Assembly: GCF_019737615.1 (NCBI RefSeq) | Contig: NZ_JAHKKS010000002.1 | Location: 186,001-250,000 of the forward strand | Source of the DNA: Sphingobium xanthum | GTDB taxonomy: Bacteria > Pseudomonadota > Alphaproteobacteria > Sphingomonadales > Sphingomonadaceae | Length of the DNA stretch: 64,000 nt | Direction of reading: 5' to 3' | Shown: positions 41,979 through 51,193 of the stretch, piece by piece | Layout of the letters: every line of letters begins with the position of its first letter | Position numbering within the stretch: position 1 is the stretch's first letter | Position numbers and translations under genes: made by a program | Notes under the pieces: generated by a model | What the model saw: the letters and a program-made list of their open reading frames with translations, nothing else | Told to the model about the DNA's origin: nothing | Database searches by the model: none

Positions 41979-44823
41979 ACCGCAAGCCGATTTCGGGACC
42001 CCCGCTTCCAAATCGGAGAAGCTGGTCACGCTGACCATCGACGGTCGCGCCATCACCGTGCCCGAGGGTACGAGCGTGATGCGCGCGGCGGCCGAAAGCG
42101 GCGGCTCCATCCCCAAGCTCTGCGCGACGGACAATGTGAAGAGCTTCGGCTCCTGCCGTCTCTGCCTCGTCGAGGTGGACGGCATGCGCGGCACCCCCGC
42201 CAGCTGCACCACGCCGGTCATGGAGGGCATGAACGTCCACACCCAGACGCCGCGCCTGCAGAAGCTGCGCAAGGGCGTCATGGAGCTCTACATCTCCGAT
42301 CACCCGCTGGACTGCCTGACCTGTTCGGACAACAATGATTGCGAGCTGCAGGACAATGCTGCGGCCGTCGGCCTGCGCGACGTGCGCTATGGATATTCGG
42401 GCGACAATCATCTCGGCCTCGCGACCGACACGTCGAACCCCTATTTCGATTTCGATCCCAGCAAGTGCATCGCCTGCTCGCGCTGCGTGCGCGCCTGCGA
42501 CGAAGTGCAGGGCACCTTCGCGCTGACGATCGAAGGTCGCGGTTTCGCGTCCAAGGTCTCGGCCGGCACCAGCATGGACGATTTCCTCTCGTCCGAGTGC
42601 GTCTCGTGCGGCGCCTGCGTGCAGGCCTGCCCGACGGCGACACTGCAGGAAAAGCCGATGAAGGAGATCGGCAAGCCCGAGCGCGCCGTCGTCACCACCT
42701 GCGCCTATTGCGGCGTCGGCTGCACCTTCCGCGCGGAGATGCGCGGCGAGCAGCTCGTGCGTATGGTCCCCTGGAAGGACGGCAAGGCCAATCGCGGCCA
42801 TAGCTGCGTCAAGGGCCGCTTCGCCTGGGGCTATGCCCAGCACAAGGACCGCATCCTCAACCCGATGATCCGCAAGTCGATCAACGATCCCTGGCAGGAA
42901 GTCAGCTGGGACGAGGCGATCGCCTACACGGCATCCGAGATCAAGCGCATCAAGGATAATTACGGCGCCCGCGCGCTCGGCGGCGTCACCAGCTCGCGCT
43001 GCACGAACGAGGAAGCCTTCCTCGTCCAGAAGATCATCCGCGCCGGCTTCGGCTCGAACAACACGGACACCTGCGCGCGCGTCTGCCACTCGCCGACCGG
43101 CTTCGGCCTCTCGACCGCGTTCGGCACCTCGGCCGGCACGCAGGATTTCGACAGCGTGATGGACAGCGACGTGATCCTCGTGATCGGCGCCAATCCAACG
43201 GACGGCCACCCTGTGTTCGCGAGCCGCATGAAGCGCCGCCTGCGTCAGGGCGCCAAGCTGATCGTGGTCGATCCGCGCCGCACGGACATTGTCCGCTCGC
43301 CGCATATCGAGGCCGATTTCCACCTGCCGCTCCAGCCCGGCACCAATGTCGCCGTGCTGACCGCGCTGGCGCATGTCATCGTGACCGAAGGCCTCGCCGC
43401 CGAGGCGTTCATCAAGGAACGCTGCGACTGGGACGAGTATCAGGAATGGGCCGAGTTCGTCTCGCGTCCGCAGAATTCTCCGGAATTCCTGGAACCCGTC
43501 ACTCGCGTGAAGGCCGAGGACATCCGCGGCGCGGCGCGTCTGTTCGCCACTGGCGGCAACGGCGCCATCTATTACGGCCTCGGTGTGACCGAGCATTCGC
43601 AGGGCAGCTCGACCGTGCTGGCGATCGCCAACCTCGCCATGGTGACCGGCAATGTCGGCCGTCGCGGCGTCGGCGTGAACCCGCTGCGCGGGCAGAACAA
43701 CGTGCAAGGCAGCTGCGACATGGGCAGCTTCCCGCACGAGCTCTCCGGCTATCGCCACATCACCGACAATGTCGCCCGCAAGCTCTTCGAGGATGATTGG
43801 GGCGTCACGCTCGATCCGGAGCCGGGCCTGCGCATCCCCAACATGCTGGACGCGGCCGTCGATGGCTCGTTCAAGCTGTTCTACTGCCAGGGTGAGGACA
43901 TCCTCCAGTCCGATCCGAACACCCATCATGTCGCCGCCGGCCTCGCCGCGATGGAATGCGTCATCGTCCACGACCTGTTCCTGAACGAGACCGCCAATTA
44001 CGCGCACATCTTCCTGCCCGGCTCGACCTTCCTCGAGAAGAACGGCACCTTCACCAATGCCGAGCGCCGTATCCAGCTCGTGCGCAAGGTGATGGAGCCG
44101 GCCAATGGCTATGAGGACTGGGAAATCACCCAGTTGATGGCGCAGGCCATGGGCCTCGACTGGAATTACAGCCATCCCAAGGAAATCCTCGCCGAGATCG
44201 CGCGCCTGACGCCGACCTTCGCCGGCGTTTCGTGGGAGCGCCTCGACGCCGAGGGCTCGCTGCAGTGGCCGGTCAACGAGAAGTTCCCGGACGGCGCGCC
44301 GATCATGCATGTCGACGGCTTCGTGCGCGGCAAGGGCAAGTTCGTCGTCACGGATTATGTTCCGACCGACGAGAAGACCGGCCCGCGCTTCCCGCTGCTG
44401 CTCACCACCGGCCGCATCCTCAGCCAGTATAATGTCGGCGCGCAGACGCGGCGCACCGGCAATGTCGCCTGGCACCCGGAGGATCTGCTGGAGATGCATC
44501 CGGTCGATGCCGAGGATCGCGGCCTGAAGGACGGCGACTGGGCGCGCCTCGCCAGCCGTGCCGGCGAGACGACCCTGCGCGTGCAGGTGACCGATCGCGT
44601 GGCGCCGGGCGTGGTCTACACGACCTTCCACCACCCGGCGACGCAGGCCAATGTCATCACCACCGAATATTCGGACTGGGCCACCAATTGCCCCGAATAC
44701 AAGGTGACGGCGGTGCAGATCTCGCCTTCCAACGGTCCGACCGACTGGCAGGAAGAATATGAGGAGCAGGCTCGTCGTTCGCGACGGATCGCCGGCACGG
44801 TGACGGCGGAAGCGGCGGAATAA
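41968..44823 (+). CDS. fdsA: NAD-dependent formate dehydrogenase alpha subunit (Mo, Cys type)
   Basis: FdsA oxidises formate to CO2 at a bis-MGD molybdenum centre. The 951 residues contain a [2Fe-2S] domain (C52, C63, C66, C80), a His-Cys3 cluster (H112, C116, C119, C125), two ferredoxin-type clusters (CIACSRCVRAC and CVSCGACVQAC), a catalytic-domain cluster (C245, C248, C252, C280) and the active-site Cys373 in ARVCHSPTG, where selenoenzymes have Sec. ATG 41968 has GGAG upstream and overlaps mobA by 11 bases. Confidence 0.96.
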   Translation: MGYEPQADFGTPASKSEKLVTLTIDGRAITVPEGTSVMRAAAESGGSIPKLCATDNVKSFGSCRLCLVEVDGMRGTPASCTTPVMEGMNVHTQTPRLQKLRKGVMELYISDHPLDCLTCSDNNDCELQDNAAAVGLRDVRYGYSGDNHLGLATDTSNPYFDFDPSKCIACSRCVRACDEVQGTFALTIEGRGFASKVSAGTSMDDFLSSECVSCGACVQACPTATLQEKPMKEIGKPERAVVTTCAYCGVGCTFRAEMRGEQLVRMVPWKDGKANRGHSCVKGRFAWGYAQHKDRILNPMIRKSINDPWQEVSWDEAIAYTASEIKRIKDNYGARALGGVTSSRCTNEEAFLVQKIIRAGFGSNNTDTCARVCHSPTGFGLSTAFGTSAGTQDFDSVMDSDVILVIGANPTDGHPVFASRMKRRLRQGAKLIVVDPRRTDIVRSPHIEADFHLPLQPGTNVAVLTALAHVIVTEGLAAEAFIKERCDWDEYQEWAEFVSRPQNSPEFLEPVTRVKAEDIRGAARLFATGGNGAIYYGLGVTEHSQGSSTVLAIANLAMVTGNVGRRGVGVNPLRGQNNVQGSCDMGSFPHELSGYRHITDNVARKLFEDDWGVTLDPEPGLRIPNMLDAAVDGSFKLFYCQGEDILQSDPNTHHVAAGLAAMECVIVHDLFLNETANYAHIFLPGSTFLEKNGTFTNAERRIQLVRKVMEPANGYEDWEITQLMAQAMGLDWNYSHPKEILAEIARLTPTFAGVSWERLDAEGSLQWPVNEKFPDGAPIMHVDGFVRGKGKFVVTDYVPTDEKTGPRFPLLLTTGRILSQYNVGAQTRRTGNVAWHPEDLLEMHPVDAEDRGLKDGDWARLASRAGETTLRVQVTDRVAPGVVYTTFHHPATQANVITTEYSDWATNCPEYKVTAVQISPSNGPTDWQEEYEEQARRSRRIAGTVTAEAAE

Positions 44824-44826
44824 GCG

Positions 44827-45057
44827 ATGAACATCGATCGCCTGACATACATGGCCAACCAGATCGCGCGCGCGTTCGAGCCACAGGGGCACGACAGCGC
44901 GGTCGATCAGGCCGCGACCCATATCAACAAGTTCTGGGACCCGCGCATGAAGAAGACCATGCTGGAGGGCGACCGCTCCGGTCTCTCCCCCATTGCCGCC
45001 GAGGCGATGGTGAAGGTCGAGGCCTATGTGGCGGCCCGCCCCGCCTCGGCCTGGTGA
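44827..45057 (+). CDS. fdsD: formate dehydrogenase delta subunit
   Basis: FdsD is a small subunit that stabilises the FdsABG complex. The 76 residues (NQIARAFEPQ, VDQAATHINKFWDPRMKK, GLSPIAAEAMVKV) match the family pattern. It follows fdsA by 3 bases and ends the tightly spaced part of the operon. Confidence 0.9.
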   Translation: MNIDRLTYMANQIARAFEPQGHDSAVDQAATHINKFWDPRMKKTMLEGDRSGLSPIAAEAMVKVEAYVAARPASAW

Positions 45058-45114
45058 GCCGGCAAAGCACCGTCCACCATCAGCTCGCACAGGTCATGTC
45101 GTCGCCAAACAGCC

Positions 45115-45195
45115 TTGTGCTCCCGCAAAGGCAGGAGCCCAGGGCCCAACCGCGGCGCCTGGCTGCCATGGGCTCCCGCCTTTGCGGGAGCACAA
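45115..45195. repeat. palindromic intergenic repeat between fdsD and fdhD
   Basis: Two 27-base arms (45115-45141 and 45169-45195) are inverted copies with one mismatch, around a 27-base loop. The arm core CCCGCAAAGGC/GCCTTTGCGGG is of the type found in many copies between sphingomonad genes. It ends 7 bases before the fdhD start, and its right arm holds the only purine-rich ribosome-site candidate (GGGAG, 45186-45190). Confidence 0.85.
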
Positions 45196-45202
45196 GTGCT
45201 CT

Positions 45203-45982
45203 GTGACCACACCGACCGCCCTCACCCTTACCGCCTTGCGCCCGGACGGCTCGACCCGCACGGTCGATCGGCCCTTCGCGCCTGAGATCCCCGTCGCGCT
45301 CGAATATAACGGCCTCTCCTATGCCGTGATGATGGCCTCGCCGACGGATCTCGAAGACTTCATCACCGGCTTCGCGCTGACGGAGGGCCTCGCGCCGCGG
45401 GTCGAGGATGTGACCGGCATCGATCTCGCCGAGACGGACCTGGGCTGGATCGCCCGCGCGACGATCACGTCGCTCGCGCTGGAAAAACTCCAGGAGCGCG
45501 TGCGCAGCCGCGTCGCGGAATCGAGCTGTGGCCTGTGCGGCATCGACAATCTGGAAGCCGTTGCGCGCCCCCTACCCCCCGTCGCAGCCCATACGCCGAT
45601 CGATCCCGCCGTCATCTTCCGCGCGCTGGAGGCATTGCGCGAGCACCAGCCCGGCAATCGCGCGACTGGCGGGATGCATGCCGCGGCCTATGTCGATTCG
45701 GCAGGAGAAATCGTCACCGTCCGCGAGGATGTCGGCCGCCACAATGCGCTCGACAAGCTGGTCGGCGCCATGGCGCGCAGCGGCCAGAGCATGGCCGGGG
45801 GCTTCATCCTTTCCACCGCGCGCTGCAGCTACGAGATCGTCGAGAAGGCCGTGCGTGCTGGCGCCACGAGCCTCGTTACTATTTCCGTGCCCACCAGCAT
45901 GGCAGCAGCCCGTGCGGAAGCCGCCGGCCTCAGCCTATTCGCGCTGGCGCGGCCCGACGAAGTGCTGAAGGTCGCGACTTAG
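45203..45982 (+). CDS. fdhD: formate dehydrogenase accessory sulfurtransferase FdhD (FdsC)
   Basis: FdhD transfers sulfur from a desulfurase to the molybdenum cofactor of formate dehydrogenase. The 259 residues include PVALEYNGLSYAVMMASPTD, EDFITGFALTEGL, the active-site loop SSCGLCGI (C109 and C112) and EDVGRHNALDKLVGA. GTG 45203 is chosen because upstream sequence is the palindromic repeat. It completes the formate dehydrogenase set. Confidence 0.92.
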   Translation: MTTPTALTLTALRPDGSTRTVDRPFAPEIPVALEYNGLSYAVMMASPTDLEDFITGFALTEGLAPRVEDVTGIDLAETDLGWIARATITSLALEKLQERVRSRVAESSCGLCGIDNLEAVARPLPPVAAHTPIDPAVIFRALEALREHQPGNRATGGMHAAAYVDSAGEIVTVREDVGRHNALDKLVGAMARSGQSMAGGFILSTARCSYEIVEKAVRAGATSLVTISVPTSMAAARAEAAGLSLFALARPDEVLKVAT

Positions 45983-46004
45983 CGGACGGCGGTCCGGCCT
46001 CCGA

Positions 46005-47342
46005 TCAGGCCTTGCCGGCCACCACGTCGTCGCCGTCACGCATCGGCAGCAGCCACAGCAGGCAGGCACCCAGGATCGCGCCGGAACACATGATCAGCGA
46101 GACGGTCAACAGCTGTTCGTTCCCCAGTGCGGTGAACAGGAAGCCCGCAAGGATCGGCGAGCCGGCCGCGCCAGCGCGACCGACACCGAGCGCGAAGCCG
46201 GTACCGGTGGCACGGGCGTATGCCGGAAAGCCGCGCGCGAAGGCGGCATAATAGCCGACGATGGCCGCATTCAGGAAGAACATGGTCAGGAAGCCCGCAA
46301 GCCGCCATGCGCCCAGGCCCTCATGGCCGATGCCGAACCAGGCGACCGCGCAGACGCCGAGAACGCACATCAGGATGGTCGGCCCCTTGATGTCCCACTT
46401 CTTGAGCAGGAAGCCGAACAGCCCGCCGCCCACGGCACCGCCGATATTGGCATAAGTCAGCGTGCTTGCCGCCTCGGGCTGGCTGAAACCCGCATCCGCC
46501 ACGATCTGCACCGCGAATTTCAGGATGTAATAGAAGGTGAGCGTGTGGAACATGTAGCCGAACGCCAGCAGCAGCGTGACCGGGCGCAGCTGCGAATTCG
46601 AAAGAATGTCCGTGACCTTGGGCTTGGCGGCCTGCTCCGGGATCGGCGGCAGCTCGGAAATCTCGGGCTTGGCCAGCGCGCGCAGCGACTTGTTGATCTT
46701 GCCGACCGCCCCTTCCGGTCGTCGCGCGGCGAAGAAGGCCGGCGTTTCGGGCACGAGCAACATGACCAGCGGGATCATGATCGCGGTCACGACGGCGCCG
46801 AAAAGGAAGACGGCGCGCCAGTCATAGTCCACGAGCAGCCAGCCCTGCGCTGCGAAACCGCCGATCACGCCACCTAGCGGATAACCGATCACGTAAAGCG
46901 CCATGGCGAGGCTGCGCGAGGCCTTGCTGGTGGTTTCGGCCACGACCGCATTGGTCGCGGCCAGCATACCGCCAATGCCGAGTCCGGTGATGAAGCGCCA
47001 GATGGTAAGCGGCGTCACGGCCTGCGCGGAATGCGCCATGTACATGCCGATCGCCATGACGACGAGGCAGGTGAGCATCGCCGGCTTGCGGCCCAGCCGA
47101 TCCGCCACGCCACCCAGGATGAGCGAGCCGAACCCCATGCCGACCAGCTCGGCCGACAGGACGATGCCCAGTTCCGAGCGGGGAATGCCCCATTCCTTGG
47201 AGATGCCCGGTGCAGCGAAGGCGCTCGACAGCACGTCGAACCCGTCCAGCGCGTTCAGCAGCACCATCAGGACCACGACAACCCACTGTCGCACCGTCAT
47301 GGCGCTGTCATTGATGATTTGACGCGGGTCAGTCGCTGCCAT
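46005..47342 (-). CDS. MFS transporter, aromatic acid:H+ symporter type
   Basis: The 445 residues form 12 helices with the marker of the aromatic-acid symporter family in TM1 (NALDGFDVLSSAFAAPGISK) and the loop 2-3 motif GGVADRLGRKPAM. Characterised relatives (PcaK, VanK) import protocatechuate, 4-hydroxybenzoate or vanillate. GGAGGGG precedes the ATG. It lies downstream of a MarR gene on the same strand, next to a lignostilbene dioxygenase, so uptake of a lignin-derived acid is likely. Confidence 0.88.
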   Translation of the reverse strand: MAATDPRQIINDSAMTVRQWVVVVLMVLLNALDGFDVLSSAFAAPGISKEWGIPRSELGIVLSAELVGMGFGSLILGGVADRLGRKPAMLTCLVVMAIGMYMAHSAQAVTPLTIWRFITGLGIGGMLAATNAVVAETTSKASRSLAMALYVIGYPLGGVIGGFAAQGWLLVDYDWRAVFLFGAVVTAIMIPLVMLLVPETPAFFAARRPEGAVGKINKSLRALAKPEISELPPIPEQAAKPKVTDILSNSQLRPVTLLLAFGYMFHTLTFYYILKFAVQIVADAGFSQPEAASTLTYANIGGAVGGGLFGFLLKKWDIKGPTILMCVLGVCAVAWFGIGHEGLGAWRLAGFLTMFFLNAAIVGYYAAFARGFPAYARATGTGFALGVGRAGAAGSPILAGFLFTALGNEQLLTVSLIMCSGAILGACLLWLLPMRDGDDVVAGKA

Positions 47343-47390
47343 TCGTCCCCTCCAGGCTATCTTATTGTCGCGGCATTCTTGGCGCCGAGT

Positions 47391-47903
47391 CTATTCGTGG
47401 ATACGGCGCAACAGCTCGATGAGCAATGTCGCTTCCTTCTTGGTGAAGCGCGTCCTCACCCACTGTTCATGCTCGTCGATGCACCGCCTGGCCTCGACCA
47501 GGGCATCCAGGCCTCCTTCGGTCAGCGCCAAAGTCTGCCGACGCCGATCGAGCGTGGAAGCGCCGCGCACCAACAGGTCACGCGCTTCGAGGCGGTTGAT
47601 GATCGCCATGGTGGTGGCGCGGTCCATCTGCAGCCGCCGGCCGATGTCAGCCTGTGCGATGTGCGGATGATCGTTGATGAGCCAGAGCACCGAGACCATC
47701 TTCTGCGTGAGTCCAAGCTCCGCGAAAGTCTCCGTGAAATGCCGGTAGGTGGCGCCATGAGCCAGTCGGATGTGGAACCCGATGATCTCGTCGATGCCAC
47801 CGATGCCGCCATCGTCCCCGGGCGAGCGGGGCGCGACCTCTGCATCGTTCACGCAATCGGCGCTTGCCGGATTGACCGAACGTTGCCTTTGTTTCGCTTC
47901 CAA
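47391..47903 (-). CDS. MarR-family regulator
   Basis: This winged-helix protein has the MarR core (ETFAELGLTQKMVSVLWLIN, AQADIGRRLQMDRATTMAII, NRLEARDLLVRGASTLDRRR, the wing basic motif DRRRQTLALT). TTG 47903 has GGAG 6 bases before it and is preferred; the frame is open to 47918. It is divergent from the dioxygenase gene, in whose promoter a palindrome overlaps the -35 box, so it probably represses that gene until an aromatic ligand binds. Confidence 0.86.
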   Translation of the reverse strand: MEAKQRQRSVNPASADCVNDAEVAPRSPGDDGGIGGIDEIIGFHIRLAHGATYRHFTETFAELGLTQKMVSVLWLINDHPHIAQADIGRRLQMDRATTMAIINRLEARDLLVRGASTLDRRRQTLALTEGGLDALVEARRCIDEHEQWVRTRFTKKEATLLIELLRRIHE

Positions 47904-47948
47904 TTCTCTCTCCAACAAGGAACAGATCGCTCACGGGCTTGACGCAGC

Positions 47949-47986
47949 GCAAAGACTTTGCCGATTTCGTAAGCATAGCATACAAT
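47949..47986 (+). promoter_or_regulatory. promoter of the dioxygenase gene with overlapping operator
   Basis: TTGCCG (47958-47963), a 17-base spacer and TACAAT (47981-47986) form a sigma-70-type promoter. The palindrome GCAAAG-A-CTTTGC (47949-47961) overlaps the -35 box, a good place for MarR repression. Confidence 0.65.
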
Positions 47987-48007
47987 TATGAGCGAGAGGA
48001 GCAACCC

Positions 48008-49477
48008 ATGGCACAATTTCCGGACACCCCATCTTTTACGGGCTTCAACGCACCGTCCCGCATCGAGTGCGACATCCCGAATCTCGCTCATGAAGGGGTG
48101 ATCCCGCCGGAGCTCAACGGCGCTTTCTTCCGCGTCCAGCCCGATGCGCAATTCCCGCCGCGCCTCGGCGACGACATCAGCTTCAACGGCGACGGGATGA
48201 TCACCCGCTTTCATATTCATGACGGCCAGTGCGACATTCGCCAGCGCTGGGCGAAGACGGACAAGTGGAAGCTGGAGAACGCCGCCAACAAGGGTCTGTT
48301 CGGCGCCTATCGCAATCCGCTGACCGACGATGAGTCCGTCAAAGGTGAAATCCGCTCCACGGCGAACACCAATGCCTTCATCTATGCCGGCAAGCTCTGG
48401 GCAATGAAGGAAGACAGCCCGGCGCTGGTCATGGAGCCGGACACGATGGAGACGATCGGCTTCGAGAAGTTCGGCGGCAAGATGACCGGCCAGACCTTCA
48501 CCGCGCATCCCAAGATCGATCCCGCGACCGGCAACATGATCGCCATCGGCTATGCCGCGAGCGGCCTCTGCACGGACGACGTCTGCTATTATGAGGTAAG
48601 CCCGGAAGGCGAACTGATCCGCGAAATCTGGTTCAAGGCGCCCTATTATTGCATGATGCACGACTTCGGCGTGACGCAGGATTATCTCGTCCTCCACATC
48701 GTGCCGTCGATCGGCAGCTGGGAGCGACTGGAAAAGGGCCTGCCGCATTTCGGCTTCGATACCACCATGCCCGTCTATCTCGGCATAATTCCGCGCCGCG
48801 ACGGCGTGACGCAGGCGGATATCCGCTGGTTCAAGCGTGACAATTGCTTCGCAAGCCATGTGATGAATGCCTTTCAGGACGGCACCAAGGTCAGCATCGA
48901 CGTGCCCGAAGCAGAGAACAACATGTTCCCCTTCTTCCCGGACGTGCATGGCGCGCCGTTCAACCCGATGCAGGCCGCCAGCCGCCTGACGCGCTGGACG
49001 GTCGATATGGCCTCGAACAGCGAGGAGTTCGCCAGCGTCGAACGCCTGACCGAGACCGTCGGCGAGTTCCCGCGCATCGATGATCGCATGACCGGCCTCC
49101 CCTATCGGCACGGCTGGATGCTCGAGATGGACATGAAGCGGCCGGTGGAGCTCAAGGGCGGCTCCGCAGGCGGTTTTCTGATGAACTGCCTGTTCCACAT
49201 CGATCACCAGACCGGCAAGGAACAGCATTGGTGGTGCGGCCCGGTCTCCTCACTGCAGGAGCCTGCCTTCATCCCGCGCAGCAAGGATGCGCCCGAAGGC
49301 GACGGCTGGATCGTGCAGGTCTGCAATCGCCTCGCCGACCACAAGAGCGACCTGCTAATCTTCGAGGCGCTGAACATCGAGAAGGGTCCGGTGGCGACTA
49401 TCCACATACCCTTTGCCTTGCGCTTCGGCCTGCACGGCAACTGGGCCAATGCCGAGGAAATCGGGCTGGCGGCCTGA
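48008..49477 (+). CDS. lignostilbene alpha,beta-dioxygenase (carotenoid-oxygenase family)
   Basis: The enzyme should cleave the central double bond of hydroxystilbenes to two aldehydes. From ATG 48008 (AGAGGAG upstream) it has 489 residues. The four Fe-binding His are at positions 167 (TFTAHPKI), 218 (MMHDFG), 284 (FASHVMNAF) and 476 (LHGNW), and the catalytic Tyr101 (FGAYRNPLTDD) and Lys134 (AMKEDSP) are kept. These positions agree with NOV1 of Novosphingobium aromaticivorans as I recall it. No signal peptide is present. The neighbours are a MarR gene and an aromatic acid transporter. Confidence 0.94.
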   Translation: MAQFPDTPSFTGFNAPSRIECDIPNLAHEGVIPPELNGAFFRVQPDAQFPPRLGDDISFNGDGMITRFHIHDGQCDIRQRWAKTDKWKLENAANKGLFGAYRNPLTDDESVKGEIRSTANTNAFIYAGKLWAMKEDSPALVMEPDTMETIGFEKFGGKMTGQTFTAHPKIDPATGNMIAIGYAASGLCTDDVCYYEVSPEGELIREIWFKAPYYCMMHDFGVTQDYLVLHIVPSIGSWERLEKGLPHFGFDTTMPVYLGIIPRRDGVTQADIRWFKRDNCFASHVMNAFQDGTKVSIDVPEAENNMFPFFPDVHGAPFNPMQAASRLTRWTVDMASNSEEFASVERLTETVGEFPRIDDRMTGLPYRHGWMLEMDMKRPVELKGGSAGGFLMNCLFHIDHQTGKEQHWWCGPVSSLQEPAFIPRSKDAPEGDGWIVQVCNRLADHKSDLLIFEALNIEKGPVATIHIPFALRFGLHGNWANAEEIGLAA

Positions 49478-49478
49478 A

Positions 49479-49500
49479 ATTCCGGGACGTTCCGGGAATT
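49479..49500 (+). terminator. hairpin right after the dioxygenase stop
   Basis: AATTCCGGGA and TCCGGGAATT face each other two bases after the stop codon and pair over most of their length. No T-tract follows. A second palindrome (49509-49541) comes next. Confidence 0.4.
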
Positions 49501-49508
49501 CGGAGACA

Positions 49509-49541
49509 GGCGTCACTCCTGACTTGATCCGGGGTGACGCC
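49509..49541. repeat. palindromic intergenic repeat
   Basis: GGCGTCACTCC and GGGGTGACGCC form 11-base arms with one mismatch around an 11-base loop. The form resembles dispersed sphingomonad repeats built on GTCA(C/T)CCC. Confidence 0.6.
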
Positions 49542-49665
49542 GCGATTTTGCGTCACTGGAAACGCCCTTGCCCAGTCGACTTACAGCGCATGTTCGGCTC
49601 CCCTCCTCTCACGCTTGACCGGCCGTGCCCATGTGGGTTTATGCTGGCAGACCAGGGAGAGACGC

Positions 49666-50115
49666 ATGAACGGCCATGACTGGTTCTTGCTGAAACCACT
49701 GGCGAATGGCGCCGATGCGGCCCTCCTCGCGCTCCGGCTGCTGACTGGCGCCTTCCTCGTCCACGGTGTCTGGGACAATATCGTCGATCCCGCGCGCATG
49801 GAGGAATTCGTCCTGTTCCTGCGCGCCACGGGCTTCGTTTCTCCAGAATCGATGGCGCCGCTGTCCGTCTATGCACAGTTCCTCATCGGCATCGCCCTGA
49901 TCCTCGGCCTCGCCACGCGCTGGGCCGGGCTGCTGCTGATCGTCAACTTCGTCATCGCCGTCGTGATGGTGCATTGGGACCAGAGCTTCCGGGAGTGGTG
50001 ACCCGCCATCGTCCTGGTCGGCCTTGGCCTGCTGTTCGGGACGATGGGCGCAGGCACATTGGCGCTCGACCATCTTGTCGCTCGCCGCACGGTCAACCAG
50101 CCGCCCGCGCGCTGA
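49666..50115 (+). pseudogene. DoxX-family membrane protein interrupted by an in-frame stop
   Basis: From ATG 49666 (GGGAG 7 bases upstream) the frame encodes a DoxX-like protein with helices AALLALRLLTGAFLVHGVW, LSVYAQFLIGIALILGLA and AGLLLIVNFVIAVVMVHW. TGA at 49999-50001 stops it after FREW. The same frame then continues for 37 codons with a clear fourth helix (AIVLVGLGLLFGTMGAG) to a natural stop at 50113-50115. A single TGG-to-TGA change would explain this. Alternatives are a sequencing error or readthrough. The shortened product would lack TM4. Confidence 0.8.
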
Positions 50116-50193
50116 CCCCCTTGCCGATCAAACAAATGCCCCTAGGATGCGCCCGCCCGCGGATCGCCGGTGCCAGGGAGAAAGGATGACCTC

Positions 50194-51132
50194 ATGCGCG
50201 CAGTCGGACTCTTCACGCATGGCGGACCCGAGGTCCTGGAAGTTATCGACCTCCCCGAAGTCCACGCCGGCCCCGGCGAAGTGCGCATTCGCGTCCATGC
50301 CGCGACCGTGAACCCGACCGATGTCGGCGCGCGCAACGGCACGCGCGCGACGATGCAGGCGGCCGATCCCCCGCCCTATGTGCCGGGCATGGAAGTGGCC
50401 GGGATCATCGACGAAGTCGGCAGCGACGTGCCCGATCGCCTCAAGGTCGGCGATGCAGTGCTGGCCATCGTCATCCCGGAGGGTAGTCATGGCGCTTATC
50501 GCGAGCAGATCGTGCTCGATGCCCGCTCTGTCGTGCGCGCACCGGTGGGCGTCTCCCATGCAGAGGCCGCAACGCTGCCCATGAACGGCCTCACCGCGCG
50601 CCGCTCGCTCGACCTGCTCGATCTCAAGCCCGGGCAGGTCCTCGCCGTGACCGGCGCGGCGGGCGCTTTCGGCGGTTATGTCGTCCAGCTCGCCAAAGCC
50701 GAGGGCCTTACCGTCATCGCCGATGCATCGGAAGCGGACGAGCCTCTGGTCAAGTCGCTCGGTGCCGACATCGTCGTGCGTCGGGGCAATGACGTCGCTG
50801 AGCGTTTCCGCGAGCATTTTCCGGATGGCGTCGATGGCCTCGCCGACGGTGCCATCCTCAACGCGCTGGCCGTCCCCGCCGTACGCGATGGCGGCGCCTA
50901 CACGTCCCTGCGCGCCTATCAGGCCGAGCCGCAGCGGGGCATCAACGCCACCGCGACCCTGGTGCGCGCCTATGCCGAGGAGTGGGAAAAGCTGGAAACG
51001 CTGGTGAAACAGGTCGAGGCACGGACCCTCACCCTGCGCCTCGCACAGACCTATCCGCCGGAGCAGGCGGCCGACGCCCATCGCCGCCTTGAGGCCGGAG
51101 GCACGCGCGGGCGGTTGGTCATCACGTTCTGA
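50194..51132 (+). CDS. NADPH:quinone-type oxidoreductase (MDR superfamily, zinc-free)
   Basis: The 312 residues have a GroES-like N-domain ([37 protein letters not shown]) and a Rossmann domain with the dinucleotide motif [20 protein letters not shown]. Catalytic-zinc ligands are missing, as in quinone reductases and crotonyl-type reductases. AAAGGA lies 7 bases before ATG 50194. The substrate is not predictable. Confidence 0.87.
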   Translation: MRAVGLFTHGGPEVLEVIDLPEVHAGPGEVRIRVHAATVNPTDVGARNGTRATMQAADPPPYVPGMEVAGIIDEVGSDVPDRLKVGDAVLAIVIPEGSHGAYREQIVLDARSVVRAPVGVSHAEAATLPMNGLTARRSLDLLDLKPGQVLAVTGAAGAFGGYVVQLAKAEGLTVIADASEADEPLVKSLGADIVVRRGNDVAERFREHFPDGVDGLADGAILNALAVPAVRDGGAYTSLRAYQAEPQRGINATATLVRAYAEEWEKLETLVKQVEARTLTLRLAQTYPPEQAADAHRRLEAGGTRGRLVITF

Positions 51133-51193
51133 AACCAAAACGAAGGATCCGCGACCGGACGAAAACCGGCGTGGCATAACAGGAGAGAGAGAC

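Noticed and set aside
41926..45090. Open frame of about 1050 codons opposite fdsA
   Set aside because: Antisense of fdsA with the usual biased composition; all conserved motifs are on the plus strand.
49999..50001. TGA in the DoxX gene as a selenocysteine codon
   Set aside because: The codon follows a Trp codon in a membrane-edge position, DoxX proteins are not selenoproteins, and the formate dehydrogenase here is a Cys enzyme; a TGG-to-TGA change is simpler.
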